Assembly (NCBI GenBank): GCA_019801415.1 | Contig: JAHVJD010000003.1 | Location: 62,001 to 126,000, forward strand | DNA from: Nocardioides marinus | Lineage (GTDB): Bacteria; Pseudomonadota; Alphaproteobacteria; Rhodobacterales; Rhodobacteraceae | DNA: 64,000 bases | Reading direction: 5' to 3' | Shown: in pieces, positions 43,983-53,330 of the stretch | Layout of the letters: every line of letters starts with the position of its first letter | Position numbering within the stretch: the stretch's first letter is position 1 | Position numbers and translations under genes: made by a program | Notes under the pieces: generated by a model | What the model was told of the DNA's origin: nothing | What the model saw: the letters and a program-made list of their open reading frames with translations, nothing else | The model's database searches: none

Positions 43983-44596
43983 AACGCACCCTGATCGTCA
44001 TGGTCAAGGAACCGCGCCCCGGTCGGGTCAAGACCCGGCTGGGCCGCGACATCGGCGTGATCCCGGCCACCTGGTGGTTCCGCCATCAATCCGCCCGGCT
44101 GCTCCGCACCCTTCGCGATCCGCGCTGGCAGACGCTGCTGGCCGTGGCACCGGATCGGGCGGTTGCCTCCCGCGTCTGGCCCGCCGATCTGCCCCGACTG
44201 CCGCAGGGCAACGGTGATCTGGGCGCACGTATGAAACGGATGCTCAGATCCGTCGGCAACGGCCCCGTCTGCCTGATCGGCGCCGACATTCCCGGCATCC
44301 GCCCTGCCCATATCGCCCGTGCCTTTGCCGCCCTTGGCAGCCATGACGCGGTCTTCGGCCCGGCGGCGGACGGCGGCTATTGGCTGGTCGGGGCGAAACA
44401 TCCCGCCCGCCTGCCGCAGGGGCTGTTTTCCGACGTGCGCTGGTCCAGCGAACACGCGCTGACCGACACCCTGGCCACCCTGCCGGGATGGCGCATCGCA
44501 AGGGTGGACACACTGCGCGATGTCGACACGGTCGCCGACCTGCCGCGACATTCATCTGCATCTTTTCACCATGACGCCGCGCCTTCGCCGTGCTAG
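43979..44596 (+). CDS. DUF2064 / TIGR04282 nucleotidyl- or glycosyltransferase-like protein
   Basis: 205 residues, GT-A-like fold: KEPRPGRVKTRLGRDIG (a nucleotide-sugar-pyrophosphorylase-type N-terminus), GADIPGIRPAHIARAF and GPAADGGYWLVG, the last two being family signatures. Related proteins are labelled rSAM/selenodomain-associated transferase 1; no such partner is adjacent, so the reaction is unknown. The GTG start overlaps the GNAT stop. rnr begins 10 bp after its stop. Confidence 0.83.
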   Translation: MKRTLIVMVKEPRPGRVKTRLGRDIGVIPATWWFRHQSARLLRTLRDPRWQTLLAVAPDRAVASRVWPADLPRLPQGNGDLGARMKRMLRSVGNGPVCLIGADIPGIRPAHIARAFAALGSHDAVFGPAADGGYWLVGAKHPARLPQGLFSDVRWSSEHALTDTLATLPGWRIARVDTLRDVDTVADLPRHSSASFHHDAAPSPC

Positions 44597-44606
44597 GGCG
44601 GAAAGC

Positions 44607-46889
44607 ATGAGCCGTATACCGACCAAGGCCGAGATCCTCGACTGGATCTCCGCCAACCCGACCCACACCTCCAAGCGCGACATTGCCAAGGCCTTTGGTA
44701 TCAAGGGGGCTGCCCGGATCGACCTCAAGCGGATCCTGAAGGAGCTGGAGGCCGAAGGTCACCTGCAAAAGCGCAAGAAGACCTACCGCGACCCGGAACA
44801 GCTGCCGCCGGTCACCGTGGTGCAGGTGAAGGCCCCGGACGAGGACGGCGATCTCTACGCCCGCGCGCTGGAATGGCACGGCGAGGGCGAGGAGCCCCGT
44901 ATCCTGGTCCTGCCCCGCGCCTCCGATCCGGCCCTGGGCGAGGGCGACAAGCTGCTGGTCAAGCTCCAGAAGATGCAGGGCGAGGACCACGATTACCAGG
45001 CCCGCCTGATCCGCCGCATCGGCAGCAACCCCAAACGAGTGCTGGGCATCTACCGCGAGGGCTCCGAAGGCGGGCGCATCGTGCCGATCGACAAGGCCGC
45101 CTCGAACGAATGGATGGTGGCCTCCGATGCCGCCAACGGCGCCCGCGACGGGGAACTGGTGGAGGCCGAACAGGCCGGCCCCAAGGGCCGCATGGGCCTG
45201 CCGCGCGCCCGCATCGTCGAACGCTTGGGCGACCCCTCCGCGCCGCGGGCGGTGTCCTTGATCGCCATTCACCAACATGGCATCCCGGACCAGTTCCCCG
45301 ACAAGGTGATGGCCGAGGCCGACGCCGCCAAGCCGATGGGCCTGAAAGGACGCGAGGATTTGCGCGACCTGCCCCTGGTCACCATCGACCCGGCGGACGC
45401 ACGTGACCATGACGACGCCTGCTATGCCCATGCCGACGACGACCCCAAGAACCCCGGCGGCCATGTCATCTGGGTGGCGATTGCCGATGTTGCCGCCTAC
45501 GTGCGCCCCGGCTCGGCGCTCGACCGCGAGGCGCGCAAGCGGGGCAACTCCAGCTATTTCCCCGACCGGGTGGTGCCGATGCTGCCGGATCGGCTGTCCG
45601 GTGATCTGTGCTCCCTGCACGAAGGCGTGCCGCGCCCCTGTATTGCCGTACGCATGCAGATCGACGCGGATGGCAACAAGATCGGCCATCGCTTCGTGCG
45701 CGGGCTGATGCGCTCCGCCGCCTCGCTGCACTACGCCGAGGTGCAGGCGGCGATGGATGGCGACGCGAACGAAAAGACCGCGCCCTTCCTCGACGACGTG
45801 ATCCGCCCGCTGTACGCCGCCTACGAGGCGCTGACCCGCGCCCGCGCCGCGCGCGAGCCGCTGAACCTGGATCTGCCCGAGCGCAAGATCGTGCTGGACG
45901 ACGACGGCTCCGTGGTCTCGGTTGCGTTCCGCGACCGGCTGGATGCGCACAAGCTGATCGAGGAATTCATGGTGCTGGCCAATGTCGCCGCAGCTGAAAC
46001 CCTGATCAAGAAGCGCTCGCCACTGCTGTTCCGCGTGCATGAGGAGCCGACCCAGGAAAAACTCGAGGCGTTGCGGGAAACCGCTCGTGCCGCGGGTCTG
46101 AACCTGGCCAAGGGGCAGGTTCTGCAAACCCGGCACCTGAACGCGCTGCTGAACCAGGCCGCCGGCACCGATGACGCGGAACTGGTCAACATCTCCACCC
46201 TGCGCTCGATGCAGCAGGCCTATTACAACCCTGAAAACTTTGGCCATTTCGGCCTGGCCTTACGCAACTACGCGCATTTCACCTCGCCGATCCGACGCTA
46301 TGCCGACCTGATCGTGCACCGCTCGCTGATCTCGGCGCACGGCTGGGGCGATGACGGGCTGACCGCCGAGGAAATCGAGCGGCTGGAGCAGACCGCCACC
46401 CATATTTCCGACACCGAGCGGCGCTCGATGATCGCCGAGCGCGACACCACCGACCGCTATCTCGCCGCCTATCTCAGCGAACGCGTCGGCAGCGAATTCA
46501 CCGGCCGCATCAGCGGCATCGCGCGCTTTGGCGCCTTTGTGAAGATGGACGAAACCGGTGCCGATGGGCTGGTGCCGGTGCGCTCCATCGGGCGGGAGTT
46601 CTTCCACTTCGATGCCGAGGCCGCGACCCTGACCGGCAGCGAGACCGGGATGCAGCTGGGCATCGGCCAGCGGGTCACGGTCCGCCTTGTACAGGCGGCC
46701 CCCGTCACCGGCGGGTTGGAGCTGGAACTGCTGTCGATCGAGGATCAGAAGCTTCCGGGTGGTGGAGGCGGGTCCCGCAAGGGCGGACGTCGCAGCCCGG
46801 CTGGCAGGACCGTGAAACGCAAGGCTGCCAAATCCAAGCTGAAGGCCGCCAAGGTCAAGCGCAAGGTAGAACGCAAGCGGCGCAAATAG
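44607..46889 (+). CDS. rnr: ribonuclease R
   Basis: Processive 3'-5' exoribonuclease able to degrade structured RNA. 760 residues: N-terminal winged-helix (TKAEILDWISANP, about 1-60), cold-shock domains (about 70-245), RNB catalytic core with the metal aspartates in IDPADARDHDDACYA (about 264-278), an S1 domain (about 630-715: GRISGIARFGAFVKMDETGAD) and a lysine-rich tail. The ATG at 44607 follows GGGCGG; an upstream ATG in the preceding gene would add 29 unconserved residues. Confidence 0.96.
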   Translation: MSRIPTKAEILDWISANPTHTSKRDIAKAFGIKGAARIDLKRILKELEAEGHLQKRKKTYRDPEQLPPVTVVQVKAPDEDGDLYARALEWHGEGEEPRILVLPRASDPALGEGDKLLVKLQKMQGEDHDYQARLIRRIGSNPKRVLGIYREGSEGGRIVPIDKAASNEWMVASDAANGARDGELVEAEQAGPKGRMGLPRARIVERLGDPSAPRAVSLIAIHQHGIPDQFPDKVMAEADAAKPMGLKGREDLRDLPLVTIDPADARDHDDACYAHADDDPKNPGGHVIWVAIADVAAYVRPGSALDREARKRGNSSYFPDRVVPMLPDRLSGDLCSLHEGVPRPCIAVRMQIDADGNKIGHRFVRGLMRSAASLHYAEVQAAMDGDANEKTAPFLDDVIRPLYAAYEALTRARAAREPLNLDLPERKIVLDDDGSVVSVAFRDRLDAHKLIEEFMVLANVAAAETLIKKRSPLLFRVHEEPTQEKLEALRETARAAGLNLAKGQVLQTRHLNALLNQAAGTDDAELVNISTLRSMQQAYYNPENFGHFGLALRNYAHFTSPIRRYADLIVHRSLISAHGWGDDGLTAEEIERLEQTATHISDTERRSMIAERDTTDRYLAAYLSERVGSEFTGRISGIARFGAFVKMDETGADGLVPVRSIGREFFHFDAEAATLTGSETGMQLGIGQRVTVRLVQAAPVTGGLELELLSIEDQKLPGGGGGSRKGGRRSPAGRTVKRKAAKSKLKAAKVKRKVERKRRK

Positions 46890-47029
46890 GCGCCGCCACC
46901 CCTTTCTGCACGCGAAGCTGGTCGTCCAGACGCGGCACAGGCGGCAGTCCGCACATCCGACGGATGCGCTCTTTACCCGCCCTGCTGCAGCGATACACTG
47001 GATCCGAGCAGTCAAGAATGAGGTGCAAG

Positions 47030-48352
47030 ATGCGCAGTTGGGTGATGGCGTCGCTGATCGCAGGCGGCGCAGCGGTGGCGCAGGCCGCTCCGGACTCTTC
47101 GCTGAGGCCCGCGCAACGACCAGAGGCACTGAAACGGGCCGTCGCAACGGATACAGCGCAGCTCGCCGCGGCGCTGCGCCCGGCGGCGCGACCGCAGGCG
47201 CAAGCGTCGGATCAGGCGGAAGATCCCACCACCGAGGTCGGCTTCCAGAACTGGATCCGAGAGTTCCGCGCACGGGCCATGGCCCAGGGGATCAGCGCCC
47301 GGGTGCTGGATGCCGCCTTTGCCGGTGTGCGCCTGGATCCGGAGGTGATCCGTCGGGACCGCAACCAGTCCGAATTCACCAAGACGATCTGGGATTACCT
47401 CGACAGCGCGGTGTCCGACCTGCGGATACGGAACGGCAAGGCCGCCCTGCAGGCACAACAGGCCCGGCTGGAACAGATCGAGGCCCGGTACGGCGTTGAA
47501 AAGGAGATCGTTGTGGCGATCTGGGGGCTGGAAAGCAGCTATGGCAGCTTTCGCGGCAAGGACGACGTGATCCGCTCCCTCGCGACGCTGGCCTACGAGG
47601 GACGCCGTGCGACCTTTTTCGAGGGCCAGCTGATTGCGGCCCTGAAAATCCTGCAGGCCGGTGACGTCGAAGCACGGCGGATGACTGGCAGCTGGGCCGG
47701 CGCCATGGGCCACACCCAGTTCATGCCAACCTCCTATCTCGAGTATGCGGTGGATTTCACCGGCGACGGCAAGCGCGACATCTGGTCGGACAACCCCGCC
47801 GATGCCCTGGCCTCAACCGCCGCCTATCTGAAGAAATTCGGCTGGGTCAAAGGCCAGCCCTGGGGCGTCGAGGTGACATTGCCCGACGGGTTCGACTACC
47901 GGCTGGCGGATCGCAAGATCAAACGCACCCCTGCGGAATGGGCGGCGCTGGGGATCCGCGCCATGGATGGTCGCCCGGTGGCCGACCATGGGCCCGCGTC
48001 GATCCTGCTGCCTGCGGGCAGCAAGGGCGCGGCATTCATGATCTTTGGCAACTTCGCAGTCTTGGAGCGCTACAACTCCGCCGATGCCTATGTCATCGGG
48101 GTGGGCCATCTGGCCGACCGGCTCCGCGGCGGCGATGCGCTGCAGGGCGGCTGGCCGCGGGGCGACCGGGCCTTGACCCTTGGCGAGCGCGAGGAGATGC
48201 AGCAGCGGCTGACCCGTGCCGGGTTCGACACTGACGGCATCGACGGCAAGATCGGCCCCAAGACCATCAGCGCCGTGCGCGCCTACCAGGTGGCCAATGG
48301 GTTGACGCCGGACGGCTATGCGTCGTTGCGACTGCTGCAACGGCTGCGCTGA
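47030..48352 (+). CDS. lytic murein transglycosylase (MltB-like) with peptidoglycan-binding domain
   Basis: 440 residues. Signal peptide (about 1-17, ending AQA), a proline/alanine linker, then the MltB-type domain (about 85-370) with the catalytic glutamate in AIWGLESSYGSFRG and AGAMGHTQFMPTSYLEY. A C-terminal peptidoglycan-binding helical domain (about 380-438) has FDTDGIDGKIGPKTISAVRAYQ. Cleaves glycan strands to anhydromuropeptides in the periplasm. ATG 47030 with GAGG 8 bases upstream fits better than the ATGs 4 or more codons earlier. Confidence 0.92.
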   Translation: MRSWVMASLIAGGAAVAQAAPDSSLRPAQRPEALKRAVATDTAQLAAALRPAARPQAQASDQAEDPTTEVGFQNWIREFRARAMAQGISARVLDAAFAGVRLDPEVIRRDRNQSEFTKTIWDYLDSAVSDLRIRNGKAALQAQQARLEQIEARYGVEKEIVVAIWGLESSYGSFRGKDDVIRSLATLAYEGRRATFFEGQLIAALKILQAGDVEARRMTGSWAGAMGHTQFMPTSYLEYAVDFTGDGKRDIWSDNPADALASTAAYLKKFGWVKGQPWGVEVTLPDGFDYRLADRKIKRTPAEWAALGIRAMDGRPVADHGPASILLPAGSKGAAFMIFGNFAVLERYNSADAYVIGVGHLADRLRGGDALQGGWPRGDRALTLGEREEMQQRLTRAGFDTDGIDGKIGPKTISAVRAYQVANGLTPDGYASLRLLQRLR

Positions 48353-48400
48353 ACGCGAGACTCGACCACGCGCCCGACGGCGCAGGAAATCAACCGAAAA

Positions 48401-48438
48401 CAAAAAAGGCCCCGCATGCAGCGGGGCCTTGTTGTTTT
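48401..48438. terminator. bidirectional terminator between the transglycosylase and potC genes
   Basis: Ten-bp stem AAGGCCCCGC (48406-48415) / GCGGGGCCTT (48421-48430) with T-rich tails on both strands, serving two convergent genes. Confidence 0.88.
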
Positions 48439-48454
48439 CAGCCGATGCCCAGCC

Positions 48455-49309
48455 TCAGCTGGGGGACATGCCCCGCAGCCGCTCGGAACGGCGGCGCAGC
48501 AGTTCGACCGTCGTCAGCAGGGCGATGGAGATCGCCACCAGGATCGTCGCCACCGCAAGAATGGTCGGCGAGATCTGCTCGCGCAGGCCAATAAACATCT
48601 GCCACGGCAAGGTCTTCTGGCTGGCGGAGCCGACGAACAGCACCACCACCACCTCGTCGAACGAGGTGATGAAGGCAAACAGACCACCCGAGATCACCCC
48701 TGGCAGGATCAGCGGCATCTGCACCCGGAAGAAGGTGGTCACAGGATCCGCGCCCATATTAGCCGCCGCACGCGTCAGCGAACGGTCAAAGCCAACCAGG
48801 GTCGCCGTCACGGTGATGATCACGAAGGGAATGCCCAGGGCCGCATGCGCCAGCACCACGCCAAGGTAGGTGCCCTGCAGACCGATGCGGCTGTAGAAGA
48901 AGTACATGCCCGCAGCCGAAATGATCAAAGGCACGATCATCGGCGAGATCAGCACCGCCATGATCGCCCGGCGGAACGGCACATGCGGCTGGCTGAGGCC
49001 AATGGCGGCCAGCGTGCCAAACGTCACCGACACCAGCGTCGCCATCGGCGCGATCTTCAGAGAGTTCCACATCGCCGATTGCCAGGAACTGTCACCGAAG
49101 AAGTTCCGGTAATGCTTGAGCGAGAAGCCCTCGGGATCAAGCCGCAGCATCTCCGGCGTAAAGGTGAAGAAGTCCTGCGCATTGAAGCTGAGCGGGATGA
49201 TCACCACGATCGGCGCGATCAGGAAGAAGAAGATCAGCCCGCAGATCACCCGGAAGGAATAGTACCAGATCCGTTGGCCGGTGGTTGCATAAGGAGGAAG
49301 TGCGCTCAT
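48455..49309 (-). CDS. potC: polyamine-type ABC transporter permease (PotC family)
   Basis: 284 residues, six predicted helices with the binding-protein-dependent-transport permease loop (EAA-type) at FDRSLTRAAANMGADPVTTFFRVQMPLI. The second permease of the leftward importer, 5 bp after potB. The symbol is by family; spermidine/putrescine specificity is inferred from the aminotransferase and GntR next door. Confidence 0.88.
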   Translation of the reverse strand: MSALPPYATTGQRIWYYSFRVICGLIFFFLIAPIVVIIPLSFNAQDFFTFTPEMLRLDPEGFSLKHYRNFFGDSSWQSAMWNSLKIAPMATLVSVTFGTLAAIGLSQPHVPFRRAIMAVLISPMIVPLIISAAGMYFFYSRIGLQGTYLGVVLAHAALGIPFVIITVTATLVGFDRSLTRAAANMGADPVTTFFRVQMPLILPGVISGGLFAFITSFDEVVVVLFVGSASQKTLPWQMFIGLREQISPTILAVATILVAISIALLTTVELLRRRSERLRGMSPS

Positions 49310-49314
49310 GTCCG

Positions 49315-50586
49315 TTACCCCAGCTTCACGTTGTCGATGCCGACGATCTTGTCATAGACCCAGTAGAGGATCAAAACGACGGCCAGCAGGATTGCGCCCA
49401 GCGCCGCGCCCAGTCCCCAGTTGCCCGAGGTCGAGATGTGATAGGCAATCAGGTTGGAGATGAAGGTGCCCTTGGTGCCGCCAACCAGCGCAGGCGTGAT
49501 GTAGTAGCCCACCGCCAGAATGAAGACGAGGATCGAGCCCGCGCCGATGCCCGGCACCGACTGCGGGAAATAGACCCGCCAGAACGCGGTCCAGTTGGTC
49601 GCCCCCAGCGATTTCGCCGCGCGCAGGTAGGAGGGGTTGATGGTCTGCATCACCGAATACATCGGCAGGATCATGAACGGCAGCAGGATATGCGTCATCG
49701 CGATGATGGTGCCGAGCTCGTTGTTGATGAGAACCAGCCGGTTGGCGTCGTCCACCAATCCAATCCAGACCAATGTGTCATTGATGACCCCCTGCTGCTG
49801 CAGCAGGATCTTCCAGGCCGAGGTCCGCACCAGCAGCGAGGTCCAGAACGGCAGCAGCACCAGGATCAGCAGCAGGTTTGCCTTGCTGGTGGGCAGGTTT
49901 GCCAGCAGCCAGGCCACAGGATAGCCCAGCAGGATACAGCTAAAGGTGATGATCAGGGACATCCGCATGGTACGGATCAGCAACGTGTTGTAGATGCGTT
50001 CGTTCTCGGGCCGAACCTCCACGCCATCAGCGCCGAGTTTCAGGTCCACAGCATTCAGAAAATAGCCGGCCGTGCGGGGCGCGGAATAGGTCTTGATGGT
50101 GCGCCACAGCTCGATGTCGGCCCAGCCCTCGTCGATGTCGATCAGCTTTTCCTTGAACGGCGCGTCGGCATCCATGTCCCACTTGCGAACCTTGCGACCG
50201 GATTTGCGAAACACCGAGGAAATACCGGGGTTTTCATAGTTCAGCCGCTTGCCGACCCGCGTATGCACCTTTGCTTCCGCTGCCTCCTTGAGGTCGGCGG
50301 CAAGGGCCGCATAGACCGCCTCGTCGGGCAGCTGGTTCAGGCTGGCGTCCCATTCCTCCAGCGCTTCGACAGTGCGCGGCAGTGTATTTTCGACAATCCG
50401 GTTGTCCACCGACCGGTACAGCATGTCGGCAACCGGCAGGATGAAGGTCAGAAGAATGAACAGCAACAGCGGCGCGATCAGCATCAGCGCCCGCAGCTTC
50501 TGCATTCGCAACGCCCGCGCCAGACTGCGCTTCAGCGGCGTGCCGTCCGCAGCCAGCACCGGGCCGGAATGGGTGGTATCGCTCAT
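49315..50586 (-). CDS. potB: polyamine-type ABC transporter permease (PotB family) with large periplasmic insertion
   Basis: 423 residues, well above the ~280-300 of E. coli PotB. Between the first helix (about 34-55) and the second (about 205-228) lie about 145 residues, rich in charge, predicted outside the membrane. The rest is a normal permease with the EAA loop INPSYLRAAKSLGATNWTAFWRVYFPQ. ATG 50586 chosen; upstream MTVAPAPKN is an unlikely extension. Between the solute-binding protein gene and potC. Confidence 0.87.
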   Translation of the reverse strand: MSDTTHSGPVLAADGTPLKRSLARALRMQKLRALMLIAPLLLFILLTFILPVADMLYRSVDNRIVENTLPRTVEALEEWDASLNQLPDEAVYAALAADLKEAAEAKVHTRVGKRLNYENPGISSVFRKSGRKVRKWDMDADAPFKEKLIDIDEGWADIELWRTIKTYSAPRTAGYFLNAVDLKLGADGVEVRPENERIYNTLLIRTMRMSLIITFSCILLGYPVAWLLANLPTSKANLLLILVLLPFWTSLLVRTSAWKILLQQQGVINDTLVWIGLVDDANRLVLINNELGTIIAMTHILLPFMILPMYSVMQTINPSYLRAAKSLGATNWTAFWRVYFPQSVPGIGAGSILVFILAVGYYITPALVGGTKGTFISNLIAYHISTSGNWGLGAALGAILLAVVLILYWVYDKIVGIDNVKLG

Positions 50587-50675
50587 GGGGTTCCCCGTCG
50601 GACTTTTATTTTTTGGGGCGGGGGCCACCGTCACGGTGGCCCCCGCCGAACACTTGGATCCCGATCGGGATCAGA

Positions 50676-51776
50676 TCACTTGGCCAGCCATGCCTGGAAC
50701 TTGGCGTCCAGATCATCGCGGTTGTCGGCCCACCACTCGTAGTCATAGGTGTGCACGTTACCCGCGTTGGCCGGGTCGGTCGGCATATGCGGTGCCATTT
50801 CGATACCCAGTTCTGCATGCTTGCCAACCAGCGGAGCCGAGGAGGCACGGGCCGGACCATAGGAGATGTAGGCGGCCTGATCGGCCAGGCGCTGGGTGTC
50901 GGTGGCGAACTTCAGGAAGTCCATCACGCGCGCCTTGCGATCCGCAGGCAGACCGGCGGGCACGACCCAGCCGTCGAGGTCAAAGGACTGCATGTCCCAG
51001 AGCATGCCGATCGGCTGGTTCTGCTCGGCAATCGCCGAGAACAGGCGACCGTTGAAGGTCGAGCCCATCACGACTTCGCCGTCCGCCAGCAGCTGCGGGG
51101 TTTCCGCACCCGCCGACCACCAGACCACCTGGTCCTTGATGGTGTCGAGCTTGGCCAGGGCGCGGTTCACGCCTTCGTCGGTGCTCAGGACGTCATAGAT
51201 CTCGTCCTTGGCGACACCGTCGCAGTACAGGGCCCATTCCATGTTGTCGATCGGGCGCTTCTGCAGCGCGCGCTTGCCCGGATACTTCTCGGTGTCGAAG
51301 ATCGCGCAAACCGAATCCGGCTTGTCGATCAGGTCGGTGCGATAGCCGAAGGTGGTCGAGTAAACGATCTGCGGCACGAAGCAGTCGCTGACGATCAGGT
51401 CGCCGAAGTCTTCGCTGGCCGGGGTGCCATCGGGCGCGGGCGCCAGCACTTCGTCATGGTCCAGCTCTTCCGCCAGACCCTCGTCGCACAGGCGCATGGC
51501 GTCCGAGGCCACCGCATCGACGAGGTCCCAGGTCACGTTGCCGGCTTCGTTCATCGCACGCAGCTTGGCCACGGCTTCTGCCGAGCTTTCGTCCCAGACG
51601 ATTTTGACCTCGGGGTTGGCCTCCAGGTAGGGCTCCACATAGGCCTTGTTCTGGCTGGCCTGGTAGGCGCCGCCCCAGGAGACCAGCGTCAGTTCATTGG
51701 CCATTTCCTGTGCAAAGGCCGACGGCGCGCACAGCGCCGTTGTCACCGCCAGTGCAGACATCTTGCTGAGTTTCAT
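50676..51776 (-). CDS. potD: ABC transporter solute-binding protein (PotD/PotF-like)
   Basis: 366 residues. Signal peptide cut after CAPSAFA (about 22); the mature protein begins with a family-1-like LTLVSWGGAYQASQNKAYVEPYL. Group members bind polyamines or related amines in the periplasm; the ligand here is inferred from context. Ribosome site AAGGAGA before ATG 51776. Between potA and potB in the leftward operon. Confidence 0.85.
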   Translation of the reverse strand: MKLSKMSALAVTTALCAPSAFAQEMANELTLVSWGGAYQASQNKAYVEPYLEANPEVKIVWDESSAEAVAKLRAMNEAGNVTWDLVDAVASDAMRLCDEGLAEELDHDEVLAPAPDGTPASEDFGDLIVSDCFVPQIVYSTTFGYRTDLIDKPDSVCAIFDTEKYPGKRALQKRPIDNMEWALYCDGVAKDEIYDVLSTDEGVNRALAKLDTIKDQVVWWSAGAETPQLLADGEVVMGSTFNGRLFSAIAEQNQPIGMLWDMQSFDLDGWVVPAGLPADRKARVMDFLKFATDTQRLADQAAYISYGPARASSAPLVGKHAELGIEMAPHMPTDPANAGNVHTYDYEWWADNRDDLDAKFQAWLAK

Positions 51777-51852
51777 CGAGTATCTCTCCTTGTTGATTTC
51801 ACGTGTGTGAGACCCCCGGTCGTTGTCATGCCGGGGGTTCGGCGCGCGCGGA

Positions 51853-52953
51853 TCAGGCGTCCAGCGCGCGGCAATCTTCGGGCAGCCAACCGATTTCGAT
51901 TTGCTGACCGGGCTGCAACCGGACCTGGTCCGGGGCATTGCGGGTCTTGATGATGAACTCATCGTTGCCCGCCACTCGCAGGCGGGTGCGGAAGATGTCA
52001 CCCATGTAGATGAACTCCAGCACTTCCGCCTTGAGCGTATGTACGCCTTCCTGAAGGCGTTCACGGTTGTACTCCACCCGCTCGGGGCGAATCGAGACGC
52101 GCGTGCGCTCGCCAGGCTTGGAAACGTTGACGGGCTTGCAATCAATCAGTTCGCCATCGTCCAGCTGCACCAGCGCGATGCCGTTGTTGATTTCCTTGAC
52201 CGTCCCCTCGAGCGTGTTGTTCTCGCCGATGAACTGGGCCACGAAGCTGTTCTCCGGGCTTTCGTACAGCTGGTCCGGCGGCGCGATCTGCTGGATGCGC
52301 CCGTCGTCAAAGACGGCCACCCGATCCGACATCGTCAGCGCTTCGGTCTGGTCGTGGGTCACGTAGACCGTGGTAATGCCAAGCTGGTGCGCAAGGTGGG
52401 TGATCTCGAACTGCATCTTTTCACGCAGCTGCTTGTCCAGCGCGCCCAGAGGTTCGTCCATCAGCACCAGTTCCGGTTCGAACACCAGCGCCCGGGCCAA
52501 GGCGACCCGCTGCTGCTGCCCGCCGGACAACTGCGACGGACGACGTCCGCCGAAGGCACCCATTTCCACCATGTCGAGCGCCCGCTTCACCTTCGCCTCA
52601 CGCTCGGATTTGCCGATCTTGCGCACTTCCAGCGGGAAGGACAGGTTTTCCGCGATCGTCATGTGCGGGAACAGGGCGTAGTTCTGGAACACCATGCCGA
52701 TGCCCCGTTTATGGGGCGGAATATTGTTGATCGATGTCCCCCCGAGGCGAATGTCGCCATGGGTTGCGGTTTCAAACCCCGCCAGCATCATCAAACATGT
52801 TGTTTTGCCTGAACCTGACGGGCCAAGCATCGTCAGGAATTCGCCCTTGGGCATGGTGAGGTTCAGGTCTTTGACAACGAGATTTTCGCCATCATAGCTC
52901 TTTTGGACGCGTTCGAATTCAACGAACGCATCAACATTAGATGCATCAGCCAA
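51853..52953 (-). CDS. potA: polyamine-type ABC transporter ATP-binding protein (PotA family)
   Basis: 366 residues. Walker A GPSGSGKTTCLMMLAGFE, signature LSGGQQQRVALARAL, Walker B LVLMDEPLGALD, switch histidine in VTHDQTEAL, and a C-terminal TOBE regulatory domain (about 240-366). TTG start at 52953 supported by GGGGAG six bases upstream. First gene of the leftward operon potA-potD-potB-potC. Confidence 0.93.
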   Translation of the reverse strand: MADASNVDAFVEFERVQKSYDGENLVVKDLNLTMPKGEFLTMLGPSGSGKTTCLMMLAGFETATHGDIRLGGTSINNIPPHKRGIGMVFQNYALFPHMTIAENLSFPLEVRKIGKSEREAKVKRALDMVEMGAFGGRRPSQLSGGQQQRVALARALVFEPELVLMDEPLGALDKQLREKMQFEITHLAHQLGITTVYVTHDQTEALTMSDRVAVFDDGRIQQIAPPDQLYESPENSFVAQFIGENNTLEGTVKEINNGIALVQLDDGELIDCKPVNVSKPGERTRVSIRPERVEYNRERLQEGVHTLKAEVLEFIYMGDIFRTRLRVAGNDEFIIKTRNAPDQVRLQPGQQIEIGWLPEDCRALDA

Positions 52954-53330
52954 AGCAGGCTCCCCGTGTTTTGTCAGTCCGGCAGATTAGCTCTGCACTT
53001 ATCTGGAGTTAATCACACCAGCGGCAGTCAGCGCTAGATGAGAAAAAATATTCTTTCCAAGGCGGGTTACTGACACTTTGCGTTTGTTATGCCGCCATCC
53101 GACATCCCCACCCTAACGTGATCTTAGGACCGATTTCGAGGGCAGAATCAGACTTTTTGCGGCGCAGTCGGGATGTTTTGCGCCACTTGGGCGAGATGGA
53201 CGACATATCTTTAGGCAACCACCCGAAGTGAAGAAAGAAAAATACCCGACCCACAGGGGCCGGGTATCCTCCGAATCGGTACCAGGACGCGTCTTCCCGG
53301 GCCCTGTTTTTCCGCACGCGCGGACGAAAA
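52954..53330. other. 377-bp intergenic region upstream of potA
   Basis: No gene seen. It holds the aminotransferase terminator on its right and, to the left, AT-rich stretches (around 53035-53060) likely to contain the potA promoter. No copy of the TGATCAAAT motif found elsewhere in this locus was seen here. Confidence 0.6.
53232..53267 (-). terminator. intrinsic terminator of the aminotransferase gene
   Basis: ATACCCG / CGGGTAT stem with an extra paired CCC/GGG inner part, followed on the minus strand by TTTTTCTTTC. Confidence 0.85.

Noticed and set aside
43979-44596. Arsenosugar or selenodomain-associated pathway from the DUF2064/TIGR04282 gene
   Set aside because: None of the radical-SAM or partner genes of such pathways is adjacent; only the transferase-like family can be supported.
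44244-46247. Long minus-strand open frame opposite rnr
   Set aside because: Same GC-driven shadow effect; rnr and its neighbours account for the region fully.
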